From Desulforamulus hydrothermalis Lam5 = DSM 18033 (GTDB lineage: Bacteria; Bacillota; Desulfotomaculia; Desulfotomaculales; Desulfotomaculaceae): a stretch of 64,000 nucleotides of DNA. How positions within the stretch are numbered: position 1 is the first letter of the stretch; each line of letters starts with the position of its first letter. Below the pieces are notes generated by a model. It worked only from the letters and a program-made list of their open reading frames with translations, was not told the DNA's origin and made no database searches. Of this stretch, positions 28,162-36,608 are shown in pieces. The position numbers were made by a program, and so were the translations under genes. The DNA is taken from contig NZ_CAOS01000008.1 in NCBI RefSeq assembly GCF_000315365.1, positions 124,001 to 188,000 of the forward strand, written 5' to 3'.

Positions 28162-29460
28162 TTAGTAATTGGTAAGGTAGCGGGCCAATTCCCAGGGGTG
28201 AACATCATAGTGAAACTCATCCCACTCCTGGCGTTTTATTTCCATGTAGCGCTCATAGATATGATCACCCAACACCTGCCGGGCAAACCGATCCTGGCTG
28301 AGGGCTTCCAGGGCCTCGCCCAGGTTTCTCGGCACCCGGTCTAAGGTAACATCCTCATCCAGCGAAACCGGCAGCGGGAGCTTTTCTTCAATCCCCTTGA
28401 GGGCCGCCTGCATAATTAAGGACAGGGTTAAATAAGGGTTGCAAGTAGCATCCGGACTGCGCAGGATGAGGCGGGTATCCTGGCCCCGCCGGGCGGGTAC
28501 CCGCATCATGGAATTTCTGTTGCCTTCGGACCATCCTTTTAACACCCGGTCTAATTCAGAATTGCCCAGCCGTTTATACGAATTTACCAGCGGATTGGCT
28601 ACTGCCGTAATGGCCGAAGCATGATCGGTAATACCGGCGATAAAGCCACCCGCCAGCGAACTCAGGCCGTACGGGCCGGCCGGGTCATCCAGGACATTGG
28701 CATCCTGGCGCCACAAGCAAAGATTTAAGGCCATGCCGGAACCACTGTGTTTGGCCAGCGGTTTGGGCATAAAGGAAGCATGCAAACCATGGCGCTGGGC
28801 AATGGTGCGCACCACAAATTTAAAGGTGGCAATTTTATCAGCCATACTCAAGGGGCTTTCTTCCCGCAGCACAATCTCATGCTGGCCGGGGGCATTTTCG
28901 TGATGACTGGCAACTATTTGAAAGCCCATTTCCTCCAGTGTCAGTACCATATCACGGCGGGCGTTTTCCCCCAAATCTATGGGTGTTAAATCACAAATGC
29001 CGCCGCTGTCATGGGGTTGCGGCAAGGGACGGCCCTGCTGGTCGGTGTGAAACAGAAAAAATTCTATCTCGGCTCCCACAGTAAGGTCTAACTCTGTTTT
29101 GGCAAACACCTGCAGGGATTCTCTCAGTTTGCTTCTGACACAACCAGGATAAGGCCTGCCCGCCGCATCAACCACATCACAAATCAGGCGGGCCACCGCT
29201 CCTTCCCGGGGACGCCAGGGGAATACCTGAAAGGTTACGGGATCCGGCTTTAAAAATACATCCCTTTGTCGGGAACCGTATTGCCCCTCCAGCACAGCGC
29301 TGTCAAAGCCTACCTTTGATTGCAAGGCTCTTGCCAATTCTTCAACCGTAACGGCAATATTTTTAAAAGACCCCTGGATATCAGTAAACTGCAGACGCAC
29401 AAACTTGACATGATATTCCTGGGCTTTTTCCATCACTTCCTGGGCGGTAACAGGCTGCAT
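28162..29460 (-). CDS. glutamine synthetase-like protein lacking key active-site residues
   Basis: A 432-residue GSI homologue, full length but divergent. It keeps the Glu pairs of AEIEFFLF (Glu131, Glu133) and HHENAPGQHEI (Glu188, Glu195). It has Ala244 where GSI has the metal His (GSGMA), Ile332 where RIELR has the metal Glu, SELD (301-304) in place of the YEAP flap with its proton-abstracting Glu, and FDSA instead of FDGS. It is therefore unlikely to be an ordinary glutamine synthetase. It may be a regulatory pseudoenzyme or a ligase for another substrate. It lies upstream of the FMN-synthase gene with a terminator-controlled leader. Confidence 0.85.
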   Translation of the reverse strand: MQPVTAQEVMEKAQEYHVKFVRLQFTDIQGSFKNIAVTVEELARALQSKVGFDSAVLEGQYGSRQRDVFLKPDPVTFQVFPWRPREGAVARLICDVVDAAGRPYPGCVRSKLRESLQVFAKTELDLTVGAEIEFFLFHTDQQGRPLPQPHDSGGICDLTPIDLGENARRDMVLTLEEMGFQIVASHHENAPGQHEIVLREESPLSMADKIATFKFVVRTIAQRHGLHASFMPKPLAKHSGSGMALNLCLWRQDANVLDDPAGPYGLSSLAGGFIAGITDHASAITAVANPLVNSYKRLGNSELDRVLKGWSEGNRNSMMRVPARRGQDTRLILRSPDATCNPYLTLSLIMQAALKGIEEKLPLPVSLDEDVTLDRVPRNLGEALEALSQDRFARQVLGDHIYERYMEIKRQEWDEFHYDVHPWELARYLTNY

Positions 29461-29523
29461 GTTTCCCCTCCTCAGCGTTAATTAACGGCAAAGTCAAACG
29501 GAGAAGCGTTCCGGCTTAAAAAC

Positions 29524-29583
29524 AAAAAATCCCAACCGGAACTCAGGTCATCGCCTGCGTTCCGGTTGGGACCCCTTTGCCCC
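29524..29583 (-). promoter_or_regulatory. terminator leader with one ANTAR-type hairpin, glnA3
   Basis: The strong terminator CCCAACCGGAAC...GTTCCGGTTGGG plus TTTTTT (29570-29524) is preceded by an overlapping hairpin GGGGC-AAAGGG-GTCCC (29583-29568) whose loop has A1 and G4. No convincing second hairpin is seen further upstream, so this is a partial match. Confidence 0.65.
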
Positions 29584-29673
29584 TGAAATTATTTACTTGA
29601 CATTAATATACTTGTTGATAAATAATTCGTCAATTAAATGGCGGTAGATATATTGTATACATCCCACCAACAA

Positions 29674-30255
29674 TTATGCTTCACCGGATAAAGACAAAAT
29701 AACTTTTCTGGCTATTTTGGCCAGCGAAGTGCTGTGATCCATACTTAATTTCTGCAAGTAGCGATGTGCCGCCTGTTCACTGATATTCTTTTTTTCTGCC
29801 AGCAGCCTTTTAGCCTGATCTACCAGTTTCTTTTCCTCCAGCATTTTCTTGAGCCGGCGGTTTTCCTGTTCAATTTTAACCAGCCGTTTAAATGTGGCCA
29901 GGGCCATTTCCAGCGTTGGTATGAGGTTGGCTTCATCGATGGGCTTAGTTAAATAGCCCAGCACCGAGGAAAATTTAGCTTCTTCGATCAGTTCCCGGTG
30001 ACAGTGGTGGGTTAATAATACCACCGGCGCCAGGTGGTGTTCTTCAATCACCCTGGCCACTTCCAGCCCCTTGCAACCCGGCAGCTTCCCCTCCATAATA
30101 ATGATGTCGGGCTGGCTCTGAAAGGCTGCCTGCAGGGTGCTGCGGCCATCCTCGGTTTCGGCCGCCACCAGGTAACCGTGCTGCTGCAGTAAATCTTTTA
30201 GTTTTTTTCTAAACTCCGGATCCGGGTCTGCCAGCAGGACGCGCCTTCCAAACAA
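29674..30255 (-). CDS. ANTAR-domain regulator with Glu at the phosphorylation site
   Basis: A 193-residue receiver-ANTAR protein. I start it at TTG 30255 because GGAGG lies 8 bases upstream and the length then matches its relatives; the frame is open to 30363 without a better site. The phosphoacceptor position is Glu55 (IIIMEGKLPG), a natural mimic of phospho-Asp, with the acidic pocket ADPDP and Lys (TKP) kept. The ANTAR part (about 130-190) is the most diverged of the three in the window (AKRLLA in place of AKGILM), so its RNA preference may differ. It lies 213 bases upstream of glnA3 and is divergent from asnB. Confidence 0.88.
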   Translation of the reverse strand: MFGRRVLLADPDPEFRKKLKDLLQQHGYLVAAETEDGRSTLQAAFQSQPDIIIMEGKLPGCKGLEVARVIEEHHLAPVVLLTHHCHRELIEEAKFSSVLGYLTKPIDEANLIPTLEMALATFKRLVKIEQENRRLKKMLEEKKLVDQAKRLLAEKKNISEQAAHRYLQKLSMDHSTSLAKIARKVILSLSGEA

Positions 30256-30419
30256 ATCTGATACCTCCAAAACCCTTTGAATACTTATTGTAAAACTATC
30301 CAAAGGGAAAGTCCAGTTCAGTAAGTTTTTTCTAACTTTTCGTACAAATAAAAGGTGTGCCAAAAATTACCGCGTACATTTGGCCAACCGGCTGCGTAGG
30401 ATGGAGTATAACAGCAAAA

Positions 30420-30495
30420 TGTCACTGAGAAGTGACACCAGGGCAATGGCGCCACTTGGTTAAAGAGTTGTCTTTAACGGGTGGCGTTTATTTTT
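30420..30495 (+). promoter_or_regulatory. ANTAR-type dual-hairpin leader and terminator, asnB
   Basis: P1 is TGTCAC-TGAGAA-GTGACA (30420-30437); its loop has G4 but T instead of A at position 1. P2 is GGC-AATGGC-GCC (30442-30453), with A1 and G4. The 3' arm of P2 begins the terminator GCCACTTGGTTAAAGA...TCTTTAACGGGTGGC plus TTTATTTTT. The gene starts 33 bases later. Confidence 0.8.
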
Positions 30496-30528
30496 ATGCC
30501 CAAAAACATTGTAAGGAGTTGACAGCAC

Positions 30529-32373
30529 ATGTGCGGTATAGCAGGATGGGCCGGTTCGCCAATTCAACTGCCCCGTGACCGGGCCATTTTAGAAACCATG
30601 ACCGCCGCTTTAGCCAAGCGGGGGCCGGATGCCGAAGGCTATTGGTATGCCCAGCGGGTCGCCCTGGGCCACCGGCGCCTGGCCGTGGTTGACCCGGCCG
30701 GCGGCGCCCAGCCCATGGTACGAACGAGGGGCGATAACACCTTTGTCATTGTCTATAACGGCGAGCTGTATAATACTCCGGAGCTGCGCCGGCAGTTAAT
30801 CTACCGCGGTTACACCTTTAGCGGGCATTCGGATACCGAGGTGTTGCTGGCCTCTTACATGGAGTGGGGACCGGCCTGTGTGGAAAAATTTAACGGTATT
30901 TTTGCTTTTGCCATTTGGCAGGAAGCAGAACAATGCCTGTTCCTGGCCCGGGATCGCCTGGGCGTTAAGCCGTTGTTTTATGCCCGGCGGGGCGACAGCT
31001 TAATCTTTGGCAGTGAGTTAAAGGCTTTGCTGGCCCATCCACTGGTAAAACCCGAGCTGGCTGCCGACGGCCTGGCCGAAATATTTGCCCTGGGCCCTGC
31101 CCGTACACCCGGCCATGGAGTTTTTAAAAACGTCTGCGAACTGCGGCCCGGCCACTATCTGATCTACCAGGACAATCAGATACGCATCGGGCGTTATTGG
31201 AGCCTGGTCAGCCAGCCCCACCCTGATGACCTGTTTACCACCGTTAGTAAAGTACGCTGGCTGCTGGAGGATGCCATCACCCGTCAACTGGTGGCTGACG
31301 TGCCGGTATGCACCCTGTTGTCCGGCGGGTTGGATTCCAGCGCCCTGTCGGCCTTTGCTGCCGCCGCTTATAAAAAGCAAGGCAGCGGCCCCCTGCACAC
31401 TTATTCAGTGGATTATGTTGATAACCGGCGCTACTTTAAGGCCAACCTTTTTCAGCCGGATGACGACGCCCCCTGGATTAAACGCATGTCTGATTATATA
31501 GGTTCGCAACATCATTATGTGCTGCTCCAAACGCCCCAGCTGGTGGAATCGCTGAAACCTGCCATGCTGGCCAGGGATCTGCCGGGTATGGCGGATGTGG
31601 ACGCTTCCCTGTACCTGTTTTGCCGGGCCATAAAAAAGGAGGCCACGGTGGCCCTGTCCGGTGAGTGTGCCGACGAAATATTCGGCGGTTACCCCTGGTT
31701 TCACCGGGAAGCTGATTTGCTGGCCAATACTTTTCCCTGGTCCCAGTCCGTTGAGCGGCGAATTAGTTTGCTCTCCCCCGAGCTGGTACAGTACATTAAA
31801 CCGGCCGCATATATTAACGCCCGCTACCGGGAAACCCTGGCCGAAGTTCCCAAACTGCCGGGCGAAGATAAGATGGAGGCCCGGCGGCGGGAAATGTTTT
31901 ACTTGAACATGGTTTGGTTTATGCAAACCCTGTTGGATCGCAAAGACCGCATGAGTATGGCCTCCGGTCTGGAAGTACGGGTACCCTTTTGTGACCACCG
32001 CCTGGTAGAATACGTTTGGAACATACCCTGGTCAATAAAAAATTTCCACGGCCGGGAAAAAGGTCTTTTGCGCCTGGCCCTGGCAGACCTGCTGCCGGAG
32101 GATGTGCTGGAACGCCGCAAGAGTCCTTATCCGAAAACCCATCACCCGGCTTACCTGGCATCAGTTCGCAGCCTGCTGCAGGATATTTTAAACCAGCCCT
32201 CCTCACCTTTGCTGCAGCTGATTAATGTAGATGCCGTCCGCTCCCTGGTACAGGAGGAAAATGACAATTTCAGCCGGCCCTGGTTCGGCCAGCTGATGAC
32301 CGGCCCGCAGCTGATAGCCTACCTGTACCAGATCAATACCTGGCTGGCAACTTACCGGGTGCAAATATGTTAG
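30529..32373 (+). CDS. asnB: asparagine synthetase (glutamine-hydrolysing)
   Basis: A 614-residue enzyme that makes asparagine from aspartate, ATP and glutamine. Cys2 in MCGIAGW is the glutaminase nucleophile, and YNGELYN and SGHSDTEVL belong to the same domain. The synthetase domain follows, with the PP-loop SGGLDSSAL and the downstream SGECADEIFGGYPW. Length and motifs are typical of the AsnB type. TAAGGAG lies upstream of the ATG. It is divergent from the ANTAR/glnA3 cluster, and its leader carries the same control elements as the glnA genes, so it seems part of the same nitrogen regulon. Confidence 0.95.
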   Translation: MCGIAGWAGSPIQLPRDRAILETMTAALAKRGPDAEGYWYAQRVALGHRRLAVVDPAGGAQPMVRTRGDNTFVIVYNGELYNTPELRRQLIYRGYTFSGHSDTEVLLASYMEWGPACVEKFNGIFAFAIWQEAEQCLFLARDRLGVKPLFYARRGDSLIFGSELKALLAHPLVKPELAADGLAEIFALGPARTPGHGVFKNVCELRPGHYLIYQDNQIRIGRYWSLVSQPHPDDLFTTVSKVRWLLEDAITRQLVADVPVCTLLSGGLDSSALSAFAAAAYKKQGSGPLHTYSVDYVDNRRYFKANLFQPDDDAPWIKRMSDYIGSQHHYVLLQTPQLVESLKPAMLARDLPGMADVDASLYLFCRAIKKEATVALSGECADEIFGGYPWFHREADLLANTFPWSQSVERRISLLSPELVQYIKPAAYINARYRETLAEVPKLPGEDKMEARRREMFYLNMVWFMQTLLDRKDRMSMASGLEVRVPFCDHRLVEYVWNIPWSIKNFHGREKGLLRLALADLLPEDVLERRKSPYPKTHHPAYLASVRSLLQDILNQPSSPLLQLINVDAVRSLVQEENDNFSRPWFGQLMTGPQLIAYLYQINTWLATYRVQIC

Positions 32374-32444
32374 CTCTTAAAGTATTATGTATTTTTTACC
32401 TTTTTCTTTTTCTCCCTGACATTACTTATGTTATTATTATTTTT

Positions 32445-32514
32445 GATACAAGGATGTATTGCAAAATATTGGCACCGGCGCCTGACTCTCAAGGAGGCAG
32501 GCGTTTATTTTTTT
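32445..32514 (+). promoter_or_regulatory. ANTAR-type dual-hairpin leader and terminator, chemoreceptor-like gene
   Basis: P1 is GATAC-AAGGAT-GTATT (32445-32460) and P2 is GGC-ACCGGC-GCC (32471-32482). Both loops have A1 and G4. The 3' arm of P2 overlaps the start of the terminator CGCCTG...CAGGCG plus TTTATTTTTTT. The gene's ribosome site follows within 10 bases, so this is a true leader and not the asnB terminator. Confidence 0.85.
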
Positions 32515-32531
32515 AAGGGAGGAAGATTACA

Positions 32532-33923
32532 GTGGCTGTTTATGAATTTTTAGGTGGTTTTATCCTGGCAGCGGCGGGTGGTGCAATGGCTTTTGGCTGG
32601 CTGCAGAAACGTTATGCGGCGCTAATTCTCAAAATCGAACAGGAATGTTCTCACTGGCAAAAAATTAAACTGCCTGCCGTTTGCCAATTTGCTAATTTGG
32701 ATGTAAAAGGTTTGGCTAACTTAAAGCAGGCAATTTGTGGCTTAACAGAAAAAACCCGTCATCTGGCCCAGGAGATTCAGTTAACATCGCAACAAGTCCG
32801 AGCCGCTGCTGATCAATTGGCTGTTTCGGTTAGCTCAACCGCTGATATTGCTTCAGCTTTTAAACAAATTCAAGATACTGCAGTCACTGTGCAGGCTACC
32901 GGTGAAATTTTAGAAAAAGATTTTATGGCCAGTGAAAAAGCTTTGCAAGAGAACATACAAGCGGTTCGGGCAGTAAACGATGCCATTGCAGAAATTGCCA
33001 ACAATAACCAACAACTGCATTATCACATTAGCACACTAAAGGAATCAGTGGAACAAGTAGAAATAATTTCCCAAAACATCGGCGCCATATCCGGTCAAAC
33101 TAAACTGCTGGCTTTAAACGCTGCTATTGAAGCTGCCCGGGCCGGTGAACACGGGCGGGGATTTGGCGTGGTGGCAGCCGAGATTGGCAAGTTGTCCGAC
33201 CTGACAGCCGGTGCCGTTAAACAAACGGCCGATGTATTGGAACTTATCCGCCAGGATGTGGCCAATGTGGTGGCCAGCATCAACCATAGTTTGGATACTT
33301 CAACATCTGCCACCGATAAGTTGAGCAATATACAACAAGTATTTAGCCAAAGTTTTAATTTCATTTATAAAGTCAACCACACCGCCCGGGAAGCACTGTG
33401 CGATATTAACAGCAGCCTGCAGCAAGTGGCATCAGTCCTAGAATTAAGGGAAAAAGATTTGACTATGGTGGTTCATACCGGCAAACTGATGTCCGATTTA
33501 GCCAATCAATTAGAAAAAACTGCTGCCGGACATCAATTGAACTACGAGATCCGGCAGGCAACAATTTCCCGTATTAATAAAATTAAAAGCCTGCTTGCCG
33601 AAACAGCCGCCCGGACGGATATTATTGCCTTGGATCCTCTCCGGCATCAAAACTTGCTGTGGCAGATTAAAAAGGATAACCCAGACATTGAAGCCATTTG
33701 GTCCAATGATCAAACAGGGATTTTCATCTTCTCGGAACCGGCCGCCGGCCTTGCCAATGCAAAAGTCCGGCAGTGGTGGCAAAAAGCCATGCAAGGTAAT
33801 GTGTTTGTTTCGCCGGTTTATATTTCAGCCATTACCCGGCAACCGTGTTTGACAGTATCCGTACCCATCCTGTCCGGGCAGCAAATCATTGGCGTTTTGG
33901 GGGCGGACGTCAGCTTGTTGTGA
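32532..33923 (+). CDS. methyl-accepting chemotaxis-type protein with C-terminal Cache-like domain
   Basis: A 463-residue protein starting at GTG 32532 behind GGGAGGAAG. It has one N-terminal hydrophobic segment (about 4-24), a helical region, the chemoreceptor signalling hairpin tip ([17 protein letters not shown], about residues 190-210), and a C-terminal domain (about 350-463) resembling a Cache/PAS sensor half ([20 protein letters not shown]). With a single membrane anchor the sensor would be cytoplasmic and placed after the signalling domain, the reverse of a classic MCP. No HAMP is seen. Its ANTAR leader ties expression to nitrogen status. Its stop abuts the stop of the convergent znuA-like gene. 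Confidence 0.82.
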   Translation: MAVYEFLGGFILAAAGGAMAFGWLQKRYAALILKIEQECSHWQKIKLPAVCQFANLDVKGLANLKQAICGLTEKTRHLAQEIQLTSQQVRAAADQLAVSVSSTADIASAFKQIQDTAVTVQATGEILEKDFMASEKALQENIQAVRAVNDAIAEIANNNQQLHYHISTLKESVEQVEIISQNIGAISGQTKLLALNAAIEAARAGEHGRGFGVVAAEIGKLSDLTAGAVKQTADVLELIRQDVANVVASINHSLDTSTSATDKLSNIQQVFSQSFNFIYKVNHTAREALCDINSSLQQVASVLELREKDLTMVVHTGKLMSDLANQLEKTAAGHQLNYEIRQATISRINKIKSLLAETAARTDIIALDPLRHQNLLWQIKKDNPDIEAIWSNDQTGIFIFSEPAAGLANAKVRQWWQKAMQGNVFVSPVYISAITRQPCLTVSVPILSGQQIIGVLGADVSLL

Positions 33924-34883
33924 TTATTGAACCGCCAGGGCAATTTTTAAATTTTGCAGGTTTTCCCGCATCACCGCAAGGTAATCCTTACCTTTGGCCA
34001 TATCCTGCTCAGATAAGCTTTCCAGAGGATCCAATACCAGCGTCTGCCCCCCCAGCTCGGCTGCTATGGCCTGGGATACTTTGGGACTGACCATGGTTTC
34101 AAAAAAGATATGCTTGATATTTTTCTCACGGGCCAGTTTTACCACGGCCGCCATATCGGCGGGACTGGGCTCGCTTTCAGCTGTAAGCCCTCTCACCGGC
34201 ACCTGGGTCAGGTTATATCGTTTAGCCAGATAACCAAAGGCATCGTGGGAGGTAATAAATTCTTTAATTTGGGCACCGGCCAGTTCTCTTTGAAATTCCT
34301 GGTGCAGCTGCTCCAGTTCTTTTTTATAGGCCTGGGCGTTGGCCTCATAAATGTCCTTATTTTTTTCATCTGCTTTCACCAGGCCGGCCAGTATGTTATC
34401 CACCATAGTTTTAGCATGCAGGGGATCAAGCCAAACATGCGGGTCCAGTTGGTCATGCTCGTGCGGATGGTTTGCTTGGCTCTGCCGGTGGGGCTCTTGG
34501 GCCGCTTGGATGCCTTTGCTTAGATCGATATGCCGGCCGGCATAAATTACAGCAACCTTGTTCTGATCAATCACGCTTAGCACTTTGTCCGCCCAGGGTT
34601 CTACCCCGGTGCCGCTCAGTATTAAAACATCCGCTTGGGAAATTTCTGCTACATCCTGGGGGCTGGGTTCCCAGTCATGGGGTTCTGCCCCGGCAGGCAC
34701 AATATTTTTAACCATCAGCCGGTCACCGCCAATTTGCCTGGCAAAGTCGTAAAGCGGGTAAATGGCGGTGTATACTTTTAGTTTTCCCTGGTTGCCGGCA
34801 GTGGGCCGGGCTGTCAGGCCACAACCGCCCAGCAGCAAAGCAGTAAAACAAACCAGCGTGGCAAATAAAACAAATCTTTTCAT
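33924..34883 (-). CDS. znuA: zinc ABC transporter substrate-binding lipoprotein
   Basis: A 319-residue cluster A-I metal-binding protein of the ZnuA/AdcA type. The lipobox is LLLGGC, so it is anchored outside the membrane. Likely ligands are the His in EPHDWEPS, the His of LDPHVWLDP, the His of TSHDAFGY and a late Asp (VLDPLES). A His-rich loop (PHEHD) typical of zinc binders precedes the second ligand. It starts at ATG 34883 behind GGGAGGGG. The permease and ATPase genes are not adjacent, so it is an orphan component here. Manganese specificity is possible but less likely given the His loop. Confidence 0.88.
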   Translation of the reverse strand: MKRFVLFATLVCFTALLLGGCGLTARPTAGNQGKLKVYTAIYPLYDFARQIGGDRLMVKNIVPAGAEPHDWEPSPQDVAEISQADVLILSGTGVEPWADKVLSVIDQNKVAVIYAGRHIDLSKGIQAAQEPHRQSQANHPHEHDQLDPHVWLDPLHAKTMVDNILAGLVKADEKNKDIYEANAQAYKKELEQLHQEFQRELAGAQIKEFITSHDAFGYLAKRYNLTQVPVRGLTAESEPSPADMAAVVKLAREKNIKHIFFETMVSPKVSQAIAAELGGQTLVLDPLESLSEQDMAKGKDYLAVMRENLQNLKIALAVQ

Positions 34884-35108
34884 TCTTTCCCCTCCCAATC
34901 AATCATATCGTTTTAAAATTTACAGCAACTAAATAGTAATTTTTCTTATTTAATATTTATTATGGTAAGCCTTGTAATTATATGTCAAGTTAATAAAAAA
35001 TAAACACACAGGCATATATATTCAAGTTTACAAACCTTAGCACATTTTATTGCAATATTTTCCAGTCATACTTTCCCTTTTGCTTAATTATTAATTTAGT
35101 ATCCGTCA
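34884..35108. other. AT-rich intergenic region
   Basis: This is the shared upstream region of the znuA-like and PRK06851-type genes. It is strongly AT-rich, with no reading frame, and I found no clear Zur-type palindrome. Confidence 0.5.
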
Positions 35109-35187
35109 GGAATCACAAAGAGGTGACTCCGCCGTTAAGCGCCACTGTGGTTTGAGAGCAACCAGGCCTGCTGCGTGGTGCTTTTTT
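35109..35187 (+). promoter_or_regulatory. terminator leader with ANTAR-like first hairpin, PRK06851-type gene
   Basis: P1 is GGAaTCAC-AAAGAG-GTGAcTCC (35109-35130), an excellent hexaloop hairpin with A1 and G4 and one mismatch. A possible P2, CGC-CGTTAA-GCG (35130-35141), overlaps the terminator but its loop does not fit the consensus. The terminator GCGCCAC...GTGGTGC plus TTTTTT ends 38 bases before the gene. Regulation by ANTAR proteins is plausible but less certain than for amtB or glnA1. Confidence 0.6.
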
Positions 35188-35225
35188 ATGGCATGCCGGC
35201 CAAATTTTTACAAGGAGGTAAATTT

Positions 35226-36362
35226 ATGAGCCAAGGAAAACTGAAGAAAGTTTTTCCCGGGGGAAATACCTGCCGCGGCTTCTACTCTTATTACGACTAT
35301 ATTATTAAACCGGATGCCACTCGCATCCTGGTTATTAAGGGTGGACCCGGCGTGGGCAAATCTACCCTGATGCGCTACATTGGCGAAAAGATGCTTGAAC
35401 TGGGCTACGATGTGGAATTTCACTGCTGTTCTTCCGACAACGGTTCACTGGACGGGGTCTGCATACCGGCCATCGGTGTCGCCTTGCTGGACGGTACGGC
35501 CCCGCATGTTGTAGACCCCAAAAACCCGGGTGCCGTGGATGAAATAATTCACCTTGGTGATTTTTGGGATGAAAGCAAGCTGTTGGAAAATAAACAAGCG
35601 GTGTTAAAAAGCAATGCCCGGGTGGCCCGTTTATTCAAAATTGCTTACAGCCAATTGGCCGAAGCTAAAGTTATTAAAGACGAGCTGGACAGTTATTATA
35701 CTGAAGCCATTAACATGGCCGGCGTGCATGGAATCATCCACAGTATTGCGGAAGATATCCTGGAAGATGTGATGGAGGACGGACAGCTGCAATTTACCAG
35801 GGTGCCTCAGGATAGGCATTTGTTTGCTACCGCCCTGACACCCCAGGGTCAGGCACACTTTTTAGAAACCGTACTGGACGGAGTTAAAAAACTTTACTTT
35901 ATTACCGGCGAGGCCGGCACAATTGGTTCCCAAGTGGTGGGCACCATAGCTAAAGCCATGCATATGCACGGTCTGGACACCGAGGTATATCACTGCGCCT
36001 TTGAACCCGCAGCTGTTGATTTGGTAATTATGCCTGCTTTAAAAATAGCCGTGCTGAAAGACGTGCCGGGTATTACCTTTAAAATTCAGGATATCCCCGG
36101 TTTAAAGAAGGTTAAAATTAAGGATCTTAACCAATACCTGGACCGGTCGATACTTTCCCTTTACGATAAAGAAATTAAGTGTGCCGGTGAGCGTTTAAAT
36201 GCCGCCATCGGCCGAGCCATCAGCTATATTGCTGCGGCAAAGGCCGAACACGATGTAATGGAGCAGTATTACATTCCGGCTATGGATTTTGCAGCTATTA
36301 ATGCCAAGCGGGATGAGTTGTTGGCAAGAATCCTTAAATATGCTGAAACTATAAACGGTTAA
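35226..36362 (+). CDS. PRK06851-type P-loop ATPase
   Basis: A 378-residue protein with a Walker A motif, KGGPGVGKSTLM, about 35 residues in and a second, degenerate NTPase-like half (YFITGEAGTIGSQVVGTI, about residues 225-242). This double arrangement matches the uncharacterised PRK06851 family of Clostridia. No membrane segment is seen. I start it at ATG 35226 behind CAAGGAGG; the frame is open to 35175, but that would place the start inside the terminator. Function is not known. The ANTAR-like leader hints at nitrogen-linked expression. Confidence 0.75.
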   Translation: MSQGKLKKVFPGGNTCRGFYSYYDYIIKPDATRILVIKGGPGVGKSTLMRYIGEKMLELGYDVEFHCCSSDNGSLDGVCIPAIGVALLDGTAPHVVDPKNPGAVDEIIHLGDFWDESKLLENKQAVLKSNARVARLFKIAYSQLAEAKVIKDELDSYYTEAINMAGVHGIIHSIAEDILEDVMEDGQLQFTRVPQDRHLFATALTPQGQAHFLETVLDGVKKLYFITGEAGTIGSQVVGTIAKAMHMHGLDTEVYHCAFEPAAVDLVIMPALKIAVLKDVPGITFKIQDIPGLKKVKIKDLNQYLDRSILSLYDKEIKCAGERLNAAIGRAISYIAAAKAEHDVMEQYYIPAMDFAAINAKRDELLARILKYAETING

Positions 36363-36364
36363 CC

Positions 36365-36396
36365 GCAGCCTTGCCTCGGGTGAGGCTGTTTTTTAT
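36365..36396 (+). terminator. intrinsic terminator of the PRK06851-type gene
   Basis: A 10-bp stem, CAGCCTTGCC / GGTGAGGCTG with two G-U pairs, is followed by TTTTTT just after the stop codon. Confidence 0.85.
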
Positions 36397-36608
36397 TACA
36401 TATCGGTTCAAAAATTCAGTTTTGCCGGTAATATCTGATAATTCAAAAAATATATATCAGTGTTTTGTAACTATTTAAAAAACTTCAAAAAAAATATAAT
36501 TATAAAGAGGATTTGACTAGCCGATGTCGAATGATGTCATCCTAAACCTAAATTAAACAAAATTTGCTTACCGACCTTGAAAACTACAGCCTTTATGGAG
36601 GTTACAAT

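Noticed and set aside
29674-30363. Start of the second ANTAR gene at 30363
   Set aside because: No ribosome site; TTG 30255 has GGAGG at proper spacing and gives the usual length.
35101-35190. Cobalamin riboswitch, suggested by GCCACTG
   Set aside because: Only this short match is present; the rest of the cobalamin core is absent, and a hexaloop hairpin plus terminator explains the region better.
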